The notes below the pieces were generated by a model. It searched no databases and was not told where the DNA came from. It saw only the letters and a program-made list of their open reading frames with translations. A stretch of 64,000 nt of DNA from an uncultured Lachnospiraceae bacterium (lineage in GTDB: Bacteria > Bacillota > Clostridia > Lachnospirales > Lachnospiraceae), in NCBI GenBank assembly GCA_947631685.1, contig CANRMI010000002.1, forward strand, positions 186,001-250,000. Direction: 5' to 3'. The stretch's first letter is position 1, and each line of letters starts with the position of its first letter. Position numbers and translations under genes: made by a program. Below, one piece after another: positions 26,738-35,741 of the stretch.

Positions 26738-27010
26738 TTATAGAAACCAGACAAATTCTGCTGGACGCATAGTAAAAATGTGAAAGGCTGATTTCATCCT
26801 GATAGCAGATTTTTGTGAATTATGGTTATCTCGGATCGGCGTAGGCGTCAGGTTAACTTCGTCGGGAGCTGCTGGCCTAAGCTGAAGTGCTCTTAAAGAA
26901 TTTTTCATGGATGTTTTTATAGTTGCAGCATAGGGCTACAGTTTCATATATTTTTTCAGTTTAAGATTGCTGGATAGTTAAATTTAATAGAAAATGGTGG
27001 AAAATTTATT
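26738..27010 (+). other. 273-base non-coding gap, no firm feature
   Basis: This is the longest gap in the window. It is AT-rich except for a GC-richer patch at about 26830-26890. A distant inverted pair (TCTGCT about 26757, AGCAGA before TTTTT about 26805-26815) might act as a weak terminator for the acyltransferase, but its loop is long. I see no tRNA, no clear promoter and no insertion-sequence ends. It separates the AT-rich variable block from the sugar-nucleotide genes that follow. Confidence 0.4.
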
Positions 27011-28132
27011 GTGATAACAGGAAAGATGAAAGGGGGCACAATAATTAAAAACTCGATAGATTTAAATAATAAGACAATTATGATTACAGGTTTTGCTGGA
27101 TTTATAGGCGCAAGTCTGACACAAAAGCTTTTAGATGAGTTTCAGGAGATAACTGTCATAGGCATTGATAGTATGAACGAATATTATGACAGTTCACTTA
27201 AAAAGTATCGTGTAGCACAATTGCAAATGAAAGCTAATGGAGATTGCTCTATGCTAATCCCATTCTGCGGTTTAGATATTTTGGATAAAGCAACTGTAGA
27301 GGATGTTTTTCAGAAATATAAGCCATCTATTGTTGTAAATCTCGCGGCTCAGGCAGGGGTGCGGTATTCCATTACTAATCCCGATGCGTATATTAACTCT
27401 AATATCATTGGATTTTATAATATTCTTGAAGCATCCAGACATTCTTATGGTAATGGATATTCAGGTGTTCAACATTTGATTTATGCATCTTCTTCCTCTG
27501 TGTATGGTGGACGTACACAGGTGCCATTTAGAGAAGATGATTTTGTAGATAATCCGGTGAGCCTGTATGCGGCTACAAAGAAAACTAATGAACTGTTGGC
27601 ACATTCTTATTCTAAGCTCTATAATATTCCAACTACTGGATTAAGATTTTTTACGGTTTATGGTCCGGCGGGTAGACCAGATATGGCTTATTTTAGTTTC
27701 ACGGAGCAATTAAGAGCGGGTGGAAAGATTAAAATTTTTAATTATGGAAACTGCCAGCGGGATTTTACATATATTGATGATATTGTCGAAGGCATTGTCA
27801 AGGTGATGTGTGGAGCACCTGAAAAAGTTAATGGTGAGGACGGGCTTCCGATACCGCCATATGCTATTTATAATATTGGCAACAGTCATCCGGAAAGTTT
27901 AATGGAATTTGTAAATATTTTGGCGGAAGAGCTAATAAAAGCGGGGGTTTTAAAAAGGGATTTTCGTATAGAAGATCACATTGAAAAAGTTCCGATGCAG
28001 CCGGGAGATGTGCCGATTACTTATGCGGATACAAGTAAACTGGAAAGGGATTTTGGATATAAACCTCAAACTTCGCTGCGAGAGGGATTGAGGCGGTTTG
28101 CTGAATGGTATAGGGAATACTATAATTGTTAG
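27011..28132 (+). CDS. UDP-glucuronate 4-epimerase-like SDR protein
   Basis: A 373-residue extended SDR. The cofactor loop is MITGFAGFIGASLT, then NLAAQAGVRYSI, SSSSVYGG and YAATKK with the Tyr-x3-Lys pair, and LRFFTVYGPAGRPDMAYF, the typical block of UDP-glucuronate 4-epimerases. It would convert UDP-GlcA to UDP-GalA. The next gene, UDP-glucose dehydrogenase, makes UDP-GlcA, which supports this. GTG 27011 follows GGTGGA; ATG 27026 is an alternative start. It is the last gene with AT-rich composition. Confidence 0.82.
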   Translation: MITGKMKGGTIIKNSIDLNNKTIMITGFAGFIGASLTQKLLDEFQEITVIGIDSMNEYYDSSLKKYRVAQLQMKANGDCSMLIPFCGLDILDKATVEDVFQKYKPSIVVNLAAQAGVRYSITNPDAYINSNIIGFYNILEASRHSYGNGYSGVQHLIYASSSSVYGGRTQVPFREDDFVDNPVSLYAATKKTNELLAHSYSKLYNIPTTGLRFFTVYGPAGRPDMAYFSFTEQLRAGGKIKIFNYGNCQRDFTYIDDIVEGIVKVMCGAPEKVNGEDGLPIPPYAIYNIGNSHPESLMEFVNILAEELIKAGVLKRDFRIEDHIEKVPMQPGDVPITYADTSKLERDFGYKPQTSLREGLRRFAEWYREYYNC

Positions 28133-28165
28133 ATAGAAAGTTGCGATTGTGAGAGGAGACCGCAG

Positions 28166-29434
28166 GTGATTCGAGAAGATGGAGAAAAATATATAGTTGC
28201 AGTTGCCGGGATTGGTTATGTGGGATTGAGCATGGCGGTGCTGCTGGCACAGCATAATACAGTAACAGCTGTGGACGTTGTGAGTGATAAGATCGAGCAG
28301 CTCAATAAGCGGATTTCACCAATTGCGGACGAATATATTGAAAAATACCTGGCGGAACAGAAACTGGATCTGACCGCGACACTGGATGGCGCCACGGCGT
28401 ATGGTTCTGCTGATTACATTATTGTGGCGGCGCCTACAAATTATGATCCAAAGAAGAATTTTTTTGACTGTTCTGCTGTAGAAGCAGTACTGGAAACGGT
28501 AATAAAGGCAACGGAGAAAAAAGAAAAAAAACCGGTTATTATCATCAAATCTACGGTTCCGGTGGGCTATACGGAGTCGATGCAGCAAAAATACGGGATG
28601 GATAACCTGCTATTCAGTCCGGAATTTTTGAGAGAGTCAAAAGCGTTGTATGACAATTTGTATCCCAGCAGGATTATCGTAGGGTGTAATGAAAAGAATA
28701 AACAGGCGGCGGAGACGTTCGCCGCTTTATTAGCAGAGGGCGCATTAAAGGAAAAGATTGAAACGCTTTTTATGGGAACGACGGAGGCGGAAAGTGTAAA
28801 GTTATTTTCGAATACCTATCTGGCTTTGCGGGTGGCGTATTTTAATGAACTTGATACCTATTGTGAAACGAAAGGATTGAACACGGCCGACGTCATATCC
28901 GGCGTGTGCTTAGATCCCAGAATAGGTGATTTTTATAACAATCCGTCGTTTGGTTATGGCGGATATTGTCTGCCAAAGGATTCCAAACAGCTGCTTGCGA
29001 ATTATGAGAATGTACCCGAAAATCTAATAGGCGCCATTGTGGAGAGCAACAGAACCAGGAAGGACTTTATTGCGGACCGTGTACTTAAAATTGCCGGTCT
29101 ATATGAAGACTCAGAAGAATATACAGATCAGAAAGAAGTGCAGGCAGGCAGTGTCATTGTTGGTGTATACAGGCTTACTATGAAAAGCCATTCGGATAAT
29201 TTCCGCCAGTCTTCTATTCAGGGAGTGATGAAGCGCATCAAAGCAAAAGGGGCAACGGTTATTATCTATGAACCTACTCTAAAAGACGGTTCTACTTTTT
29301 TTGGAAGCCGGATAATCAATGACTTGGAAGAGTTTAAACGGCTGAGCAATTGTATTATTACAAACAGATATGACAGTGCCTTGGATGATGTGAAGGAAAA
29401 GGTGTACACCAGAGATATATATAGGAGAGATTAA
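28166..29434 (+). CDS. ugd: UDP-glucose 6-dehydrogenase
   Basis: A 422-residue nucleotide-sugar dehydrogenase. [17 protein letters not shown] near residue 14 binds [26 protein letters not shown] and the catalytic Cys in [14 protein letters not shown] follow in the usual order. It oxidises UDP-glucose to UDP-glucuronate in two steps. The GTG start follows GAGGAG. Base composition here is clearly richer in G and C than in the first 27 kb, so this gene marks the boundary between the two halves of the window. Confidence 0.9.
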   Translation: MIREDGEKYIVAVAGIGYVGLSMAVLLAQHNTVTAVDVVSDKIEQLNKRISPIADEYIEKYLAEQKLDLTATLDGATAYGSADYIIVAAPTNYDPKKNFFDCSAVEAVLETVIKATEKKEKKPVIIIKSTVPVGYTESMQQKYGMDNLLFSPEFLRESKALYDNLYPSRIIVGCNEKNKQAAETFAALLAEGALKEKIETLFMGTTEAESVKLFSNTYLALRVAYFNELDTYCETKGLNTADVISGVCLDPRIGDFYNNPSFGYGGYCLPKDSKQLLANYENVPENLIGAIVESNRTRKDFIADRVLKIAGLYEDSEEYTDQKEVQAGSVIVGVYRLTMKSHSDNFRQSSIQGVMKRIKAKGATVIIYEPTLKDGSTFFGSRIINDLEEFKRLSNCIITNRYDSALDDVKEKVYTRDIYRRD

Positions 29435-29458
29435 TCGCATCATAAGCAAAAAACTCCC

Positions 29459-29487
29459 TTGAAAAAGTTGTATGATTCAGATATGAT
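29459..29487 (+). promoter_or_regulatory. Sigma-A-like promoter before the AAA ATPase gene
   Basis: TTGAAA at 29459-29464, 17-base spacer, TATGAT at 29482-29487. It stands 33 bases before the start codon at 29520, which has AGGAGG as ribosome site. It suggests the ATPase gene is transcribed on its own. Confidence 0.55.
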
Positions 29488-29519
29488 AGGTTCAGGAGTA
29501 TCGGCAGGAGGTTAGCGCC

Positions 29520-30839
29520 ATGCTGAAAAGAAAGATTGAGCAGAGCCTTACGGAGTGGAAAAATATACCAAATCATAAGCCTCTTATTGTAAAAGGATGC
29601 CGTCAGTGCGGAAAGACCTTTTCCGTTCTGGATTTTGCCCGGAAGAACTATGAGCATGTTGTTTATCTGAATTTCTTTGAAAATCCGAATTATGCTTCTG
29701 TTTTTGCGGGATCGTTGGAAATCGATCATATTATTATGCTGCTGTCTGCCCTGTTGGGAAGCGAGGCGGTATTTGAGGCAGGGAAAACAGTTCTTATATT
29801 AGATGAGATTCAGGACTGTCCGGAAGCGAGAACGGCGCTTAAGTTTTTTAGGATTGATGGCAGGTTTGACGTCATTGGAACAGGCTCCTTGCTTGGGGTG
29901 AAAGGATATGGCAGAGAGCCAAAATCTGTTCCGGTAGGATCGGAAACGGTAATTGATATGTATCCCTTGGACTTTGAAGAGTTTTTGTGGGCTTGTGGGA
30001 TTGGAAATCCGATCATTGAAGAGCTAAAGGAAAATCTGGAAACGGAAACCCCGGTTCCGGAAGCTTTGCACAACCGTATGCGGCAACTGCTTTTGTGTTA
30101 TGCTGTTGTTGGAGGTATGCCTGACGCGGTGCAGACTTTTGTGGATACAAAACAGATGAACGAGGTTTTGCGTATCCAACGTGATATTGTCCGTTCCTAT
30201 GAAGATGATATGTTAAAGTATGCGGAAAAAAAGGATAAATCTCATATCAAGGAATGCTTTCAATCCATTCCCAGGCAGCTCAGCAAGGAAAACAAGAAAT
30301 TTCAGTATTCAGTTGTCAGAAAAGGAGCCACTGCGACCAGGTATGCAGGCAGCCTGCAATGGATTGAGGATGCGGGGATTATTTCTCGGTGTTACAACCT
30401 TTCGCTGCCGGAGCTTCCCTTGGACGGAAACGCGATAGAGGATACTTTTAAGGTTTATATGCGAGACTGCGGCCTATTTGTCAGTATGCTGGAAGATGGC
30501 ACACAGTATGATATTCTGCAGGGAAAGCTATATGGATATAAGGGGGCTATTTTTGAAAATCTGATTGCTGATATTTTTGCGAAAATGGGGCGTAAACTGT
30601 ACTATTATCACAAGGACAGTGGGCTGGAGGTGGATTTTGTGATCCGCTATCAGGGCGAATGCACTTTGGTAGAAGTGAAAGCCACAACCGGCAACACTAA
30701 AAGTACGAAGACGATTTTGAAGCATCCGGAAAAATATCATGTTAACAAGGCGATCAAACTGGGGGATTATAATGTAGGCCGGTCAGGACAAATATTGACC
30801 TTTCCTCTATACATGGCATTTCTGCTCCGTGCCAGATGA
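29520..30839 (+). CDS. AAA ATPase with DUF4143 domain
   Basis: A 439-residue protein of the AAA_14/DUF4143 family. Walker A is GCRQCGKT at residues 26-33, Walker B is LILDEIQ near residue 95, and GTGSLLG is the sensor-like block. The C-terminal DUF4143 region carries GLEVDFVI and LVEVKAT near residues 369-387, a PD-(D/E)xK nuclease-like pattern. The family is common in gut Clostridia and Bacteroides and its role is unknown; it is not a glycan enzyme. With its own promoter it looks like an insertion between ugd and capE. Confidence 0.88.
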   Translation: MLKRKIEQSLTEWKNIPNHKPLIVKGCRQCGKTFSVLDFARKNYEHVVYLNFFENPNYASVFAGSLEIDHIIMLLSALLGSEAVFEAGKTVLILDEIQDCPEARTALKFFRIDGRFDVIGTGSLLGVKGYGREPKSVPVGSETVIDMYPLDFEEFLWACGIGNPIIEELKENLETETPVPEALHNRMRQLLLCYAVVGGMPDAVQTFVDTKQMNEVLRIQRDIVRSYEDDMLKYAEKKDKSHIKECFQSIPRQLSKENKKFQYSVVRKGATATRYAGSLQWIEDAGIISRCYNLSLPELPLDGNAIEDTFKVYMRDCGLFVSMLEDGTQYDILQGKLYGYKGAIFENLIADIFAKMGRKLYYYHKDSGLEVDFVIRYQGECTLVEVKATTGNTKSTKTILKHPEKYHVNKAIKLGDYNVGRSGQILTFPLYMAFLLRAR

Positions 30840-30870
30840 ATCGGTCTGGTTTTAATTACCTCGAAAAAAG

Positions 30871-30899
30871 TAGTCACCAGATAAAAACTTTGCTATAAT
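30871..30899 (+). promoter_or_regulatory. Extended -10 promoter before capEFG
   Basis: TAGTCA at 30871-30876, 17-base spacer, and an extended -10 TGC-TATAAT with TATAAT at 30894-30899. It lies 37 bases before the capE start, whose ribosome site is AGGAGA. Confidence 0.6.
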
Positions 30900-30935
30900 A
30901 CAAATATCATAAAAGCCGCAGCAGGAGAGAATATT

Positions 30936-31976
30936 ATGTTCAAGGACAAAACTTTATTGATCACAGGCGGAACGGGTTCTTTCGGGAATGCTGTTCTCAA
31001 CCGCTTTTTGACGACGGATATTGGTGAGATCCGTATTTTTTCACGGGATGAATTAAAGCAGGACGATATGCGTCATCTTTATCAGAGGCAATACCCGGAA
31101 TACAGCAATAAACTGAAATTTTATATTGGAGATGTACGGGATCCCCAGAGTATAGCCAAGGCGATGCATGGCGTAGACTATATTTTTCATGCGGCAGCCC
31201 TAAAACAAGTGCCGTCCTGTGAGTTTTTCCCCATAGAAGCGGTCAAGACAAATGTACTGGGAACGGAAAATGTACTGCAGTGCGCCATTGACGCAGGGGT
31301 GAAAAAGGTAATCTGCCTTTCCACGGACAAGGCCGCATATCCAGTGAATGCTATGGGAACCTCCAAAGCCATGATGGAAAAGGTCATTGTGGCGAAAGCA
31401 AGGACGGTGGATCCTAAGGAGACTACGGTCTGCTGTACCAGGTACGGCAATGTACTCTGTTCCAGAGGTTCTGTAGTTCCTCTGTTCATCAGCCAGATCA
31501 AAGAAGGAAAAGAATTAACGGTTACGGAACCGTCCATGACTCGGTTTGTCATGTCATTGGAAGAGGCGGTAGAGCTGGTGGTCTACGCTTTTGAAAACGC
31601 GGAGAGCGGCGATATTATGGTGCAGAAAGCGCCTGCCTGTACTATAGGCGTTCTGGCACAGGCTGTTTCCGAACTGTTTCACGCGAAAAATGAGATCAAG
31701 GTAATAGGCATCCGCCACGGCGAGAAGATGTATGAAACATTATTGACCAATGAGGAATGCGCTAGAGCTGTGGACCTGGGGAATTTTTATCGTGTGCCTG
31801 CGGACAAGCGGGATCTGAACTATGATAAATATTTTACCGACGGCAACTTAAAGCGCGCAAAGCTTTCTGAATTTAACTCCAACAATACCACGTTGATGAA
31901 TGTAGAACAGGTAAAAGAGAAACTGCTGACACTCTCTTATATTCAAAATGAACTGGCGGAATGGGAGAACAGATAA
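30936..31976 (+). CDS. capE: UDP-GlcNAc 4,6-dehydratase (5-inverting), CapE/FnlA type
   Basis: A 346-residue SDR. LLITGGTGSFGNAVLNRFL is the cofactor loop, then FSRDELKQDDMR, HAAALKQVPSCEFFP and CLSTDKAAYPVNAMGTSKAMMEK. The catalytic Tyr is replaced by Met in MGTSK, as in CapE. It turns UDP-GlcNAc into a UDP-2-acetamido-2,6-dideoxy-L-arabino-hexulose, first step of UDP-L-FucNAc. The same compound is the PseB product used for pseudaminic acid, and no separate PseB is seen here. It overlaps capF by one base. Confidence 0.92.
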   Translation: MFKDKTLLITGGTGSFGNAVLNRFLTTDIGEIRIFSRDELKQDDMRHLYQRQYPEYSNKLKFYIGDVRDPQSIAKAMHGVDYIFHAAALKQVPSCEFFPIEAVKTNVLGTENVLQCAIDAGVKKVICLSTDKAAYPVNAMGTSKAMMEKVIVAKARTVDPKETTVCCTRYGNVLCSRGSVVPLFISQIKEGKELTVTEPSMTRFVMSLEEAVELVVYAFENAESGDIMVQKAPACTIGVLAQAVSELFHAKNEIKVIGIRHGEKMYETLLTNEECARAVDLGNFYRVPADKRDLNYDKYFTDGNLKRAKLSEFNSNNTTLMNVEQVKEKLLTLSYIQNELAEWENR

Positions 31977-33118
31977 TGAAGGTTTTGGTGACGGGGGCAA
32001 AGGGATTTATCGGGAAAAATCTGATCGCGGCGCTGGAGCAGCTGACTGATGTGGAGGTCTTTCCTTTTGATGTGGACACCTCCATGGAACTGCTGGAGGA
32101 ATACTGTTTCCAGTGCGATTTTGTATATAATCTGGCAGGAGTCAACCGGCCTAAGGATGAAAAAGAATTTATGACAGGCAATATGGGATTTGCGTCGGAA
32201 CTGCTGGCCATGCTGAAGAAGGCGCGCAATACCTGCCCGGTCATGGATTCTTCTTCTATTCAGGCGGCCTATCAGAACCCATACGGAGAAAGCAAAAAGG
32301 CCGGCGAGGAGCTTTTTTTGGAGTATGGCAGAGAATGTCATGCGGATGTTTACATATATCGTTTCCCCAATGTATTTGGCAAATGGTGCAGACCGAATTA
32401 TAACAGTGTGGTAGCTACCTTTTGCCATAACATTGCCCGTGAAATGCCCATCCAGATAAATGACAGAAATACGCGGTTGAGACTGGTGTATATTGACGAC
32501 GTGGTGGAAGAACTGCTGGGGGCATTGGAGGGGAAAGCGCATAGAGACGCTAATGGATACTGCTATGTACCGGTGGAATATCAGGTGACGCTGGGAGAAA
32601 TAGCGGATCTGCTTTATGGGTTCTACGACAGCAGGAAGAGTCTTATGGTGCCGAATATGGAGGAAGGCAGCTTTGAAAAGAAGCTTTATGCCGCGTATTT
32701 AAGTTATCTGCCCACGGATCGTTTTGCTTATCCTCTGCTGATGCATACGGACGAAAGAGGGAGTTTTACGGAAATCTTAAAGAGTGCGGATAGAGGACAG
32801 GTTTCCGTCAATATTACTAAGCCAGGTATTAAAAAAGGTGAGCACTGGCACCATACAAAAAATGAAAAATTTTTAGTGGTGAGCGGAAAAGCCCTGTTCC
32901 AATTTCGCCGGCATGGAGAAAGTGAGATCACGGAGTATCATGTCAGCGGAGACAAGCTGGAAGTGGTGGATATTCCCCCGGGATATACGCATTCTATCAT
33001 AAATGAAGGCGATACGGATCTGGTTACTCTGATATGGTGCAGTGAATGCTTTTATCCTGACAAACCGGACGATACGATTTATGAAGCGGTAGACCGGCAG
33101 CAGGAACAGGACAGATGA
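31976..33118 (+). CDS. capF: CapF/FnlB-type reductase with C-terminal cupin
   Basis: A 380-residue two-domain protein. The N-terminal SDR domain opens with KVLVTGAKGFIGKNL and has NPYGESKKAGEEL. The C-terminal cupin begins near residue 255 with TDERGSFTEIL and holds GEHWHHTKNEKFLVVSG, the metal-binding histidines, and PPGYTHSIINEG. This architecture is specific to CapF/WbjC. It reduces the 4-keto intermediate in the UDP-L-FucNAc pathway. ATG 31976 is used rather than an upstream ATG inside capE. Confidence 0.93.
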   Translation: MKVLVTGAKGFIGKNLIAALEQLTDVEVFPFDVDTSMELLEEYCFQCDFVYNLAGVNRPKDEKEFMTGNMGFASELLAMLKKARNTCPVMDSSSIQAAYQNPYGESKKAGEELFLEYGRECHADVYIYRFPNVFGKWCRPNYNSVVATFCHNIAREMPIQINDRNTRLRLVYIDDVVEELLGALEGKAHRDANGYCYVPVEYQVTLGEIADLLYGFYDSRKSLMVPNMEEGSFEKKLYAAYLSYLPTDRFAYPLLMHTDERGSFTEILKSADRGQVSVNITKPGIKKGEHWHHTKNEKFLVVSGKALFQFRRHGESEITEYHVSGDKLEVVDIPPGYTHSIINEGDTDLVTLIWCSECFYPDKPDDTIYEAVDRQQEQDR

Positions 33119-33135
33119 AAGAAGAGGATTGAGGA

Positions 33136-34281
33136 ATGGGCAAATTAAAGATCATGACCGTTATCGGAACGAGGCCGGAAATCATCAGGCTGTCCGAGGT
33201 GATCAAGAAGTGCGACCGTTATTTTGAACAGATCCTGGTACATACGGGACAGAATTACGATTATACCTTAAATCAGGTTTTCTTTGAGGATCTGCAGCTG
33301 CGACAGCCTGACTATTACCTGGAGGCCGTGGGAAGCGATCTGGGAGAGACCATAGGGAATATCATAGCGAAAAGCTATAAGCTGATGGAAGAAATACGGC
33401 CGGATGCCTTTCTGGTATTGGGAGACACCAATTCCGCCCTGGCTGCTATAGCGGCCAAACGTCTGAAAATACCCATTTTTCATATGGAAGCCGGAAACAG
33501 GTGCTTTGATGAAAATCTGCCGGAGGAAACGAACCGCAGGATCGTGGACCATATTGCCGATGTGAATCTGTGTTACAGCGAACATGCCAGAAGGTATCTG
33601 AATGCGGAGGGGACGGCAAAGGAACGCACCTATGTGACCGGTTCTCCCATGCCCGAGGTATTGTCGGCTAATTTTACCAAGATTCAAGACAGCAAAGTGC
33701 TGAAGGAACTGGGACTGGAAAAGAAAAAGTATATTTTACTGTCTGCCCACAGGGAAGAGAATATTGACGACGAAAAAAACTTCTTTTCTCTGATGGACGC
33801 CGTAAACCGGATGGCGGAGACCTATGAGATGCCGATCATTTATAGTACCCATCCCAGAAGTAAAAAATGGATAGAAAAGAGAGGGTTTGTTTTTCATCCG
33901 CTGGTAAGGAGTATGCAGCCGTTTAGCTTCAGCGACTATAATAATCTACAGTTGAATGCCTTTTGTGTGGTTTCGGACAGCGGCACCCTGCCGGAGGAAT
34001 CCGCGTATTTTTGTGCCAGGGGACTTGCTTTCCCTGCAGTGTGCATTCGGACTTCCACGGAACGGCCGGAGGCTTTGGATAAGGGGAATTTTATTTTAGG
34101 GGGCATTACCTCCGAACAGGTCCTGCAGGCGGTAGAAATGGCAGTTCAAATGGGCCAGGAAAAAGACTTAGGAGTACAGGTGCCGGACTATAGGGATGAG
34201 AATGTCAGCGGAAAAGTGGCAAGACTGATCCAAAGCTATACCGGAATCGTAAATAAAATGGTATGGCGGAAAGACTCCTGA
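33136..34281 (+). CDS. capG: UDP-N-acetylglucosamine 2-epimerase family, CapG/FnlC type
   Basis: A 381-residue GT-B-fold 2-epimerase. MTVIGTRPEIIRLSEVI near residue 8, HTGQNYDYTLNQVFF, HMEAGNRCFDENLPEETNRRIVDH and SDSGTLPEESAYF are the family blocks. In the order capE-capF-capG it completes UDP-N-acetyl-L-fucosamine. It follows capF by 17 bases. The next gene converges on it from the other strand. Confidence 0.93.
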   Translation: MGKLKIMTVIGTRPEIIRLSEVIKKCDRYFEQILVHTGQNYDYTLNQVFFEDLQLRQPDYYLEAVGSDLGETIGNIIAKSYKLMEEIRPDAFLVLGDTNSALAAIAAKRLKIPIFHMEAGNRCFDENLPEETNRRIVDHIADVNLCYSEHARRYLNAEGTAKERTYVTGSPMPEVLSANFTKIQDSKVLKELGLEKKKYILLSAHREENIDDEKNFFSLMDAVNRMAETYEMPIIYSTHPRSKKWIEKRGFVFHPLVRSMQPFSFSDYNNLQLNAFCVVSDSGTLPEESAYFCARGLAFPAVCIRTSTERPEALDKGNFILGGITSEQVLQAVEMAVQMGQEKDLGVQVPDYRDENVSGKVARLIQSYTGIVNKMVWRKDS

Positions 34282-34313
34282 GGATATAAATAGCCGGCTG
34301 TTTTGGATTTTGC

Positions 34314-35507
34314 CTATTTCCTATAATAATCTATAACCTTTTTCACCGCATGAATAACGTCTTCCGCGTCTGCGTCGGTCAAAGAATAGTACATGGGAAT
34401 ACTCATGGATTCCTCGTAATATTTTTCCGCATTGGGGCACAGTCCTTTGCGGTAGCCCAGACTTTCATAATAAGAGTGCAGATAAACGGGGAGATAGTGC
34501 ACCTGGGGGCAGGTGCGCTCCGCGTACAGCGCGTCAAAAAATTCTCTGTGGGTGCAGGTCAGCATATCCATATGCAGCCGCAGGATATACAGATGCCTGG
34601 TGGTGTCTGATGCAGGAATTTCTTTTTGAACCTGAATTTCAGGTATAGCGGAAAATGCCTCATCATATTTTCTCACCAGTTCTTTTCTTCGAGCGGAAAA
34701 CTTGGGTAGTTTCTTAAGCTGGCTGCTGATAAGGGCCGCCTGAAAATCCGTCATCCGGTAGTTATAGCCTAATGTGATCTGCTCGTTATACCAGAGAGCA
34801 TCCGTAGGGTGCTTCATTTCACTCTGGTTGCGGGTAATACCGTGGGTGCGCAGTAAAAGCAGTTTGCGGTAAAGTTCCTCGTTGTTGGTGGTAATGGCGC
34901 CGCCCTCTCCTCCGGTAACTGTTTTTACCGGATGAAAACTGAAGCAGGTCATGTCGGCCAGACTTCCGATAGGCGTGCCGTTATATGTGGTGCCGATAGC
35001 GTGGGCGGCGTCTTCTATGAAGAGCAGTCCGTGTTCCCGGCAAATGGCGCCAAGCGCCTCATGGTCCACCGCCTGTCCCGTAAAATCCACTGCTACAATG
35101 GCCTTGGTGCGGGAGGTGATATGTTCCCGGACGGAGGCGGGACTGATGTTATAGGTATCATTGTCTATATCCGCAAATACGGGAGTTCCGTTACAGTACA
35201 ATACACAGTTGGCAGACGCCGCAAAGGTGATGGAGCTGACGATCACCTCGTCGCCGGGACCGATGCCTGCTGCCATGGCGGCAAGATGTAAAGCGGCGGT
35301 CCCGTTTGCCACAACTACCGCGTATTTTGCATGGGTGACTTCACAGAGCTGACGCTCCAGCGCGGCAACTCTGGGGCCACAGGTGATCAGATCACTTTTT
35401 AAAGTTTCTACGACAGCGTCAATATCATCCTGCTCAATGCACTGTCTTCCATAATAAATCGGTGTTTCCCGAACGGGAGTACCGCCGAATATCGCCAGTT
35501 GTTCCAT
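34314..35507 (-). CDS. pseC: PseC-like PLP aminotransferase (DegT/DnrJ/EryC1)
   Basis: A 397-residue aminotransferase, the only gene on the minus strand. It has ANGTAALHLAAMAAGIGPGDEV, FIEDAAHAIG with the Asp that contacts PLP, and the catalytic Lys in SFHPVKTVTGGEGG. SDLITCGPRVAALE and NYRMTDFQAALISSQL match PseC, which aminates the 4-keto group of UDP-2-acetamido-2,6-dideoxy-L-arabino-hexulose. PseF, PseH, PseI and PseG are encoded on the other strand at 48-53 kb, so pathway use is likely. AGGGAGG precedes the start, and a candidate promoter lies in the divergent gap. Confidence 0.85.
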   Translation of the reverse strand: MEQLAIFGGTPVRETPIYYGRQCIEQDDIDAVVETLKSDLITCGPRVAALERQLCEVTHAKYAVVVANGTAALHLAAMAAGIGPGDEVIVSSITFAASANCVLYCNGTPVFADIDNDTYNISPASVREHITSRTKAIVAVDFTGQAVDHEALGAICREHGLLFIEDAAHAIGTTYNGTPIGSLADMTCFSFHPVKTVTGGEGGAITTNNEELYRKLLLLRTHGITRNQSEMKHPTDALWYNEQITLGYNYRMTDFQAALISSQLKKLPKFSARRKELVRKYDEAFSAIPEIQVQKEIPASDTTRHLYILRLHMDMLTCTHREFFDALYAERTCPQVHYLPVYLHSYYESLGYRKGLCPNAEKYYEESMSIPMYYSLTDADAEDVIHAVKKVIDYYRK

Positions 35508-35562
35508 GGAAATATCCTCCCTGTAAACGAAGTAATATCCAAAATTAATATCTTACTGTCTC

Positions 35563-35591
35563 AGAATAGCAGAGTTTGTTTTTAAAGTCAA
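35563..35591 (-). promoter_or_regulatory. Minus-strand promoter for the PseC-like gene
   Basis: Read on the minus strand: TTGACT (35591-35586), 17-base spacer, TGC-TATTCT with the -10 at 35568-35563. It faces the aminotransferase gene 56 bases away. Confidence 0.55.
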
Positions 35592-35642
35592 TTCAGATTG
35601 GAAGAAAAGCCCAATCCGGGGCTGGCGGAATAAGACATTGTG

Positions 35643-35651
35643 TGCTATACT
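35643..35651 (+). promoter_or_regulatory. Extended -10 element for the XRE gene
   Basis: TGC-TATACT, with the -10 hexamer at 35646-35651. No convincing -35 hexamer is seen at the proper distance, which is common for extended -10 promoters. Confidence 0.45.
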
Positions 35652-35665
35652 GTTCTTAAAATTAG

Positions 35666-35677
35666 TAAACATGTTTA
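35666..35677 (+). promoter_or_regulatory. Candidate operator, 12-base palindrome
   Basis: TAAACATGTTTA is a perfect palindrome 15 bases downstream of the extended -10 and ahead of the XRE start. Its position suits autorepression by the small XRE protein. Confidence 0.4.
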
Positions 35678-35741
35678 TTAAAAACATATGAAATATTTTT
35701 ACTATGTTAGACTTTTAAAAAAGTATTGGTGTGGTAAAGAT

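Noticed and set aside
26738..27010. Possible ops/JUMPstart-like or LoaP-type leader in the GC-richer patch
   Set aside because: Some resemblance to short G/C-rich antitermination elements, but no convincing match or stable hairpin could be shown by eye.
34282..34313. Shared terminator between capG and the converging PseC-like gene
   Set aside because: AGCCGGCT is palindromic but has no loop, and the AAATAG/CTATTT pairing is weak; no proper T-run follows on either strand.
34350..35352. Plus-strand open frames opposite the PseC-like gene
   Set aside because: They are shadows of a full-length, well-conserved aminotransferase on the minus strand; their translations show no family motif.
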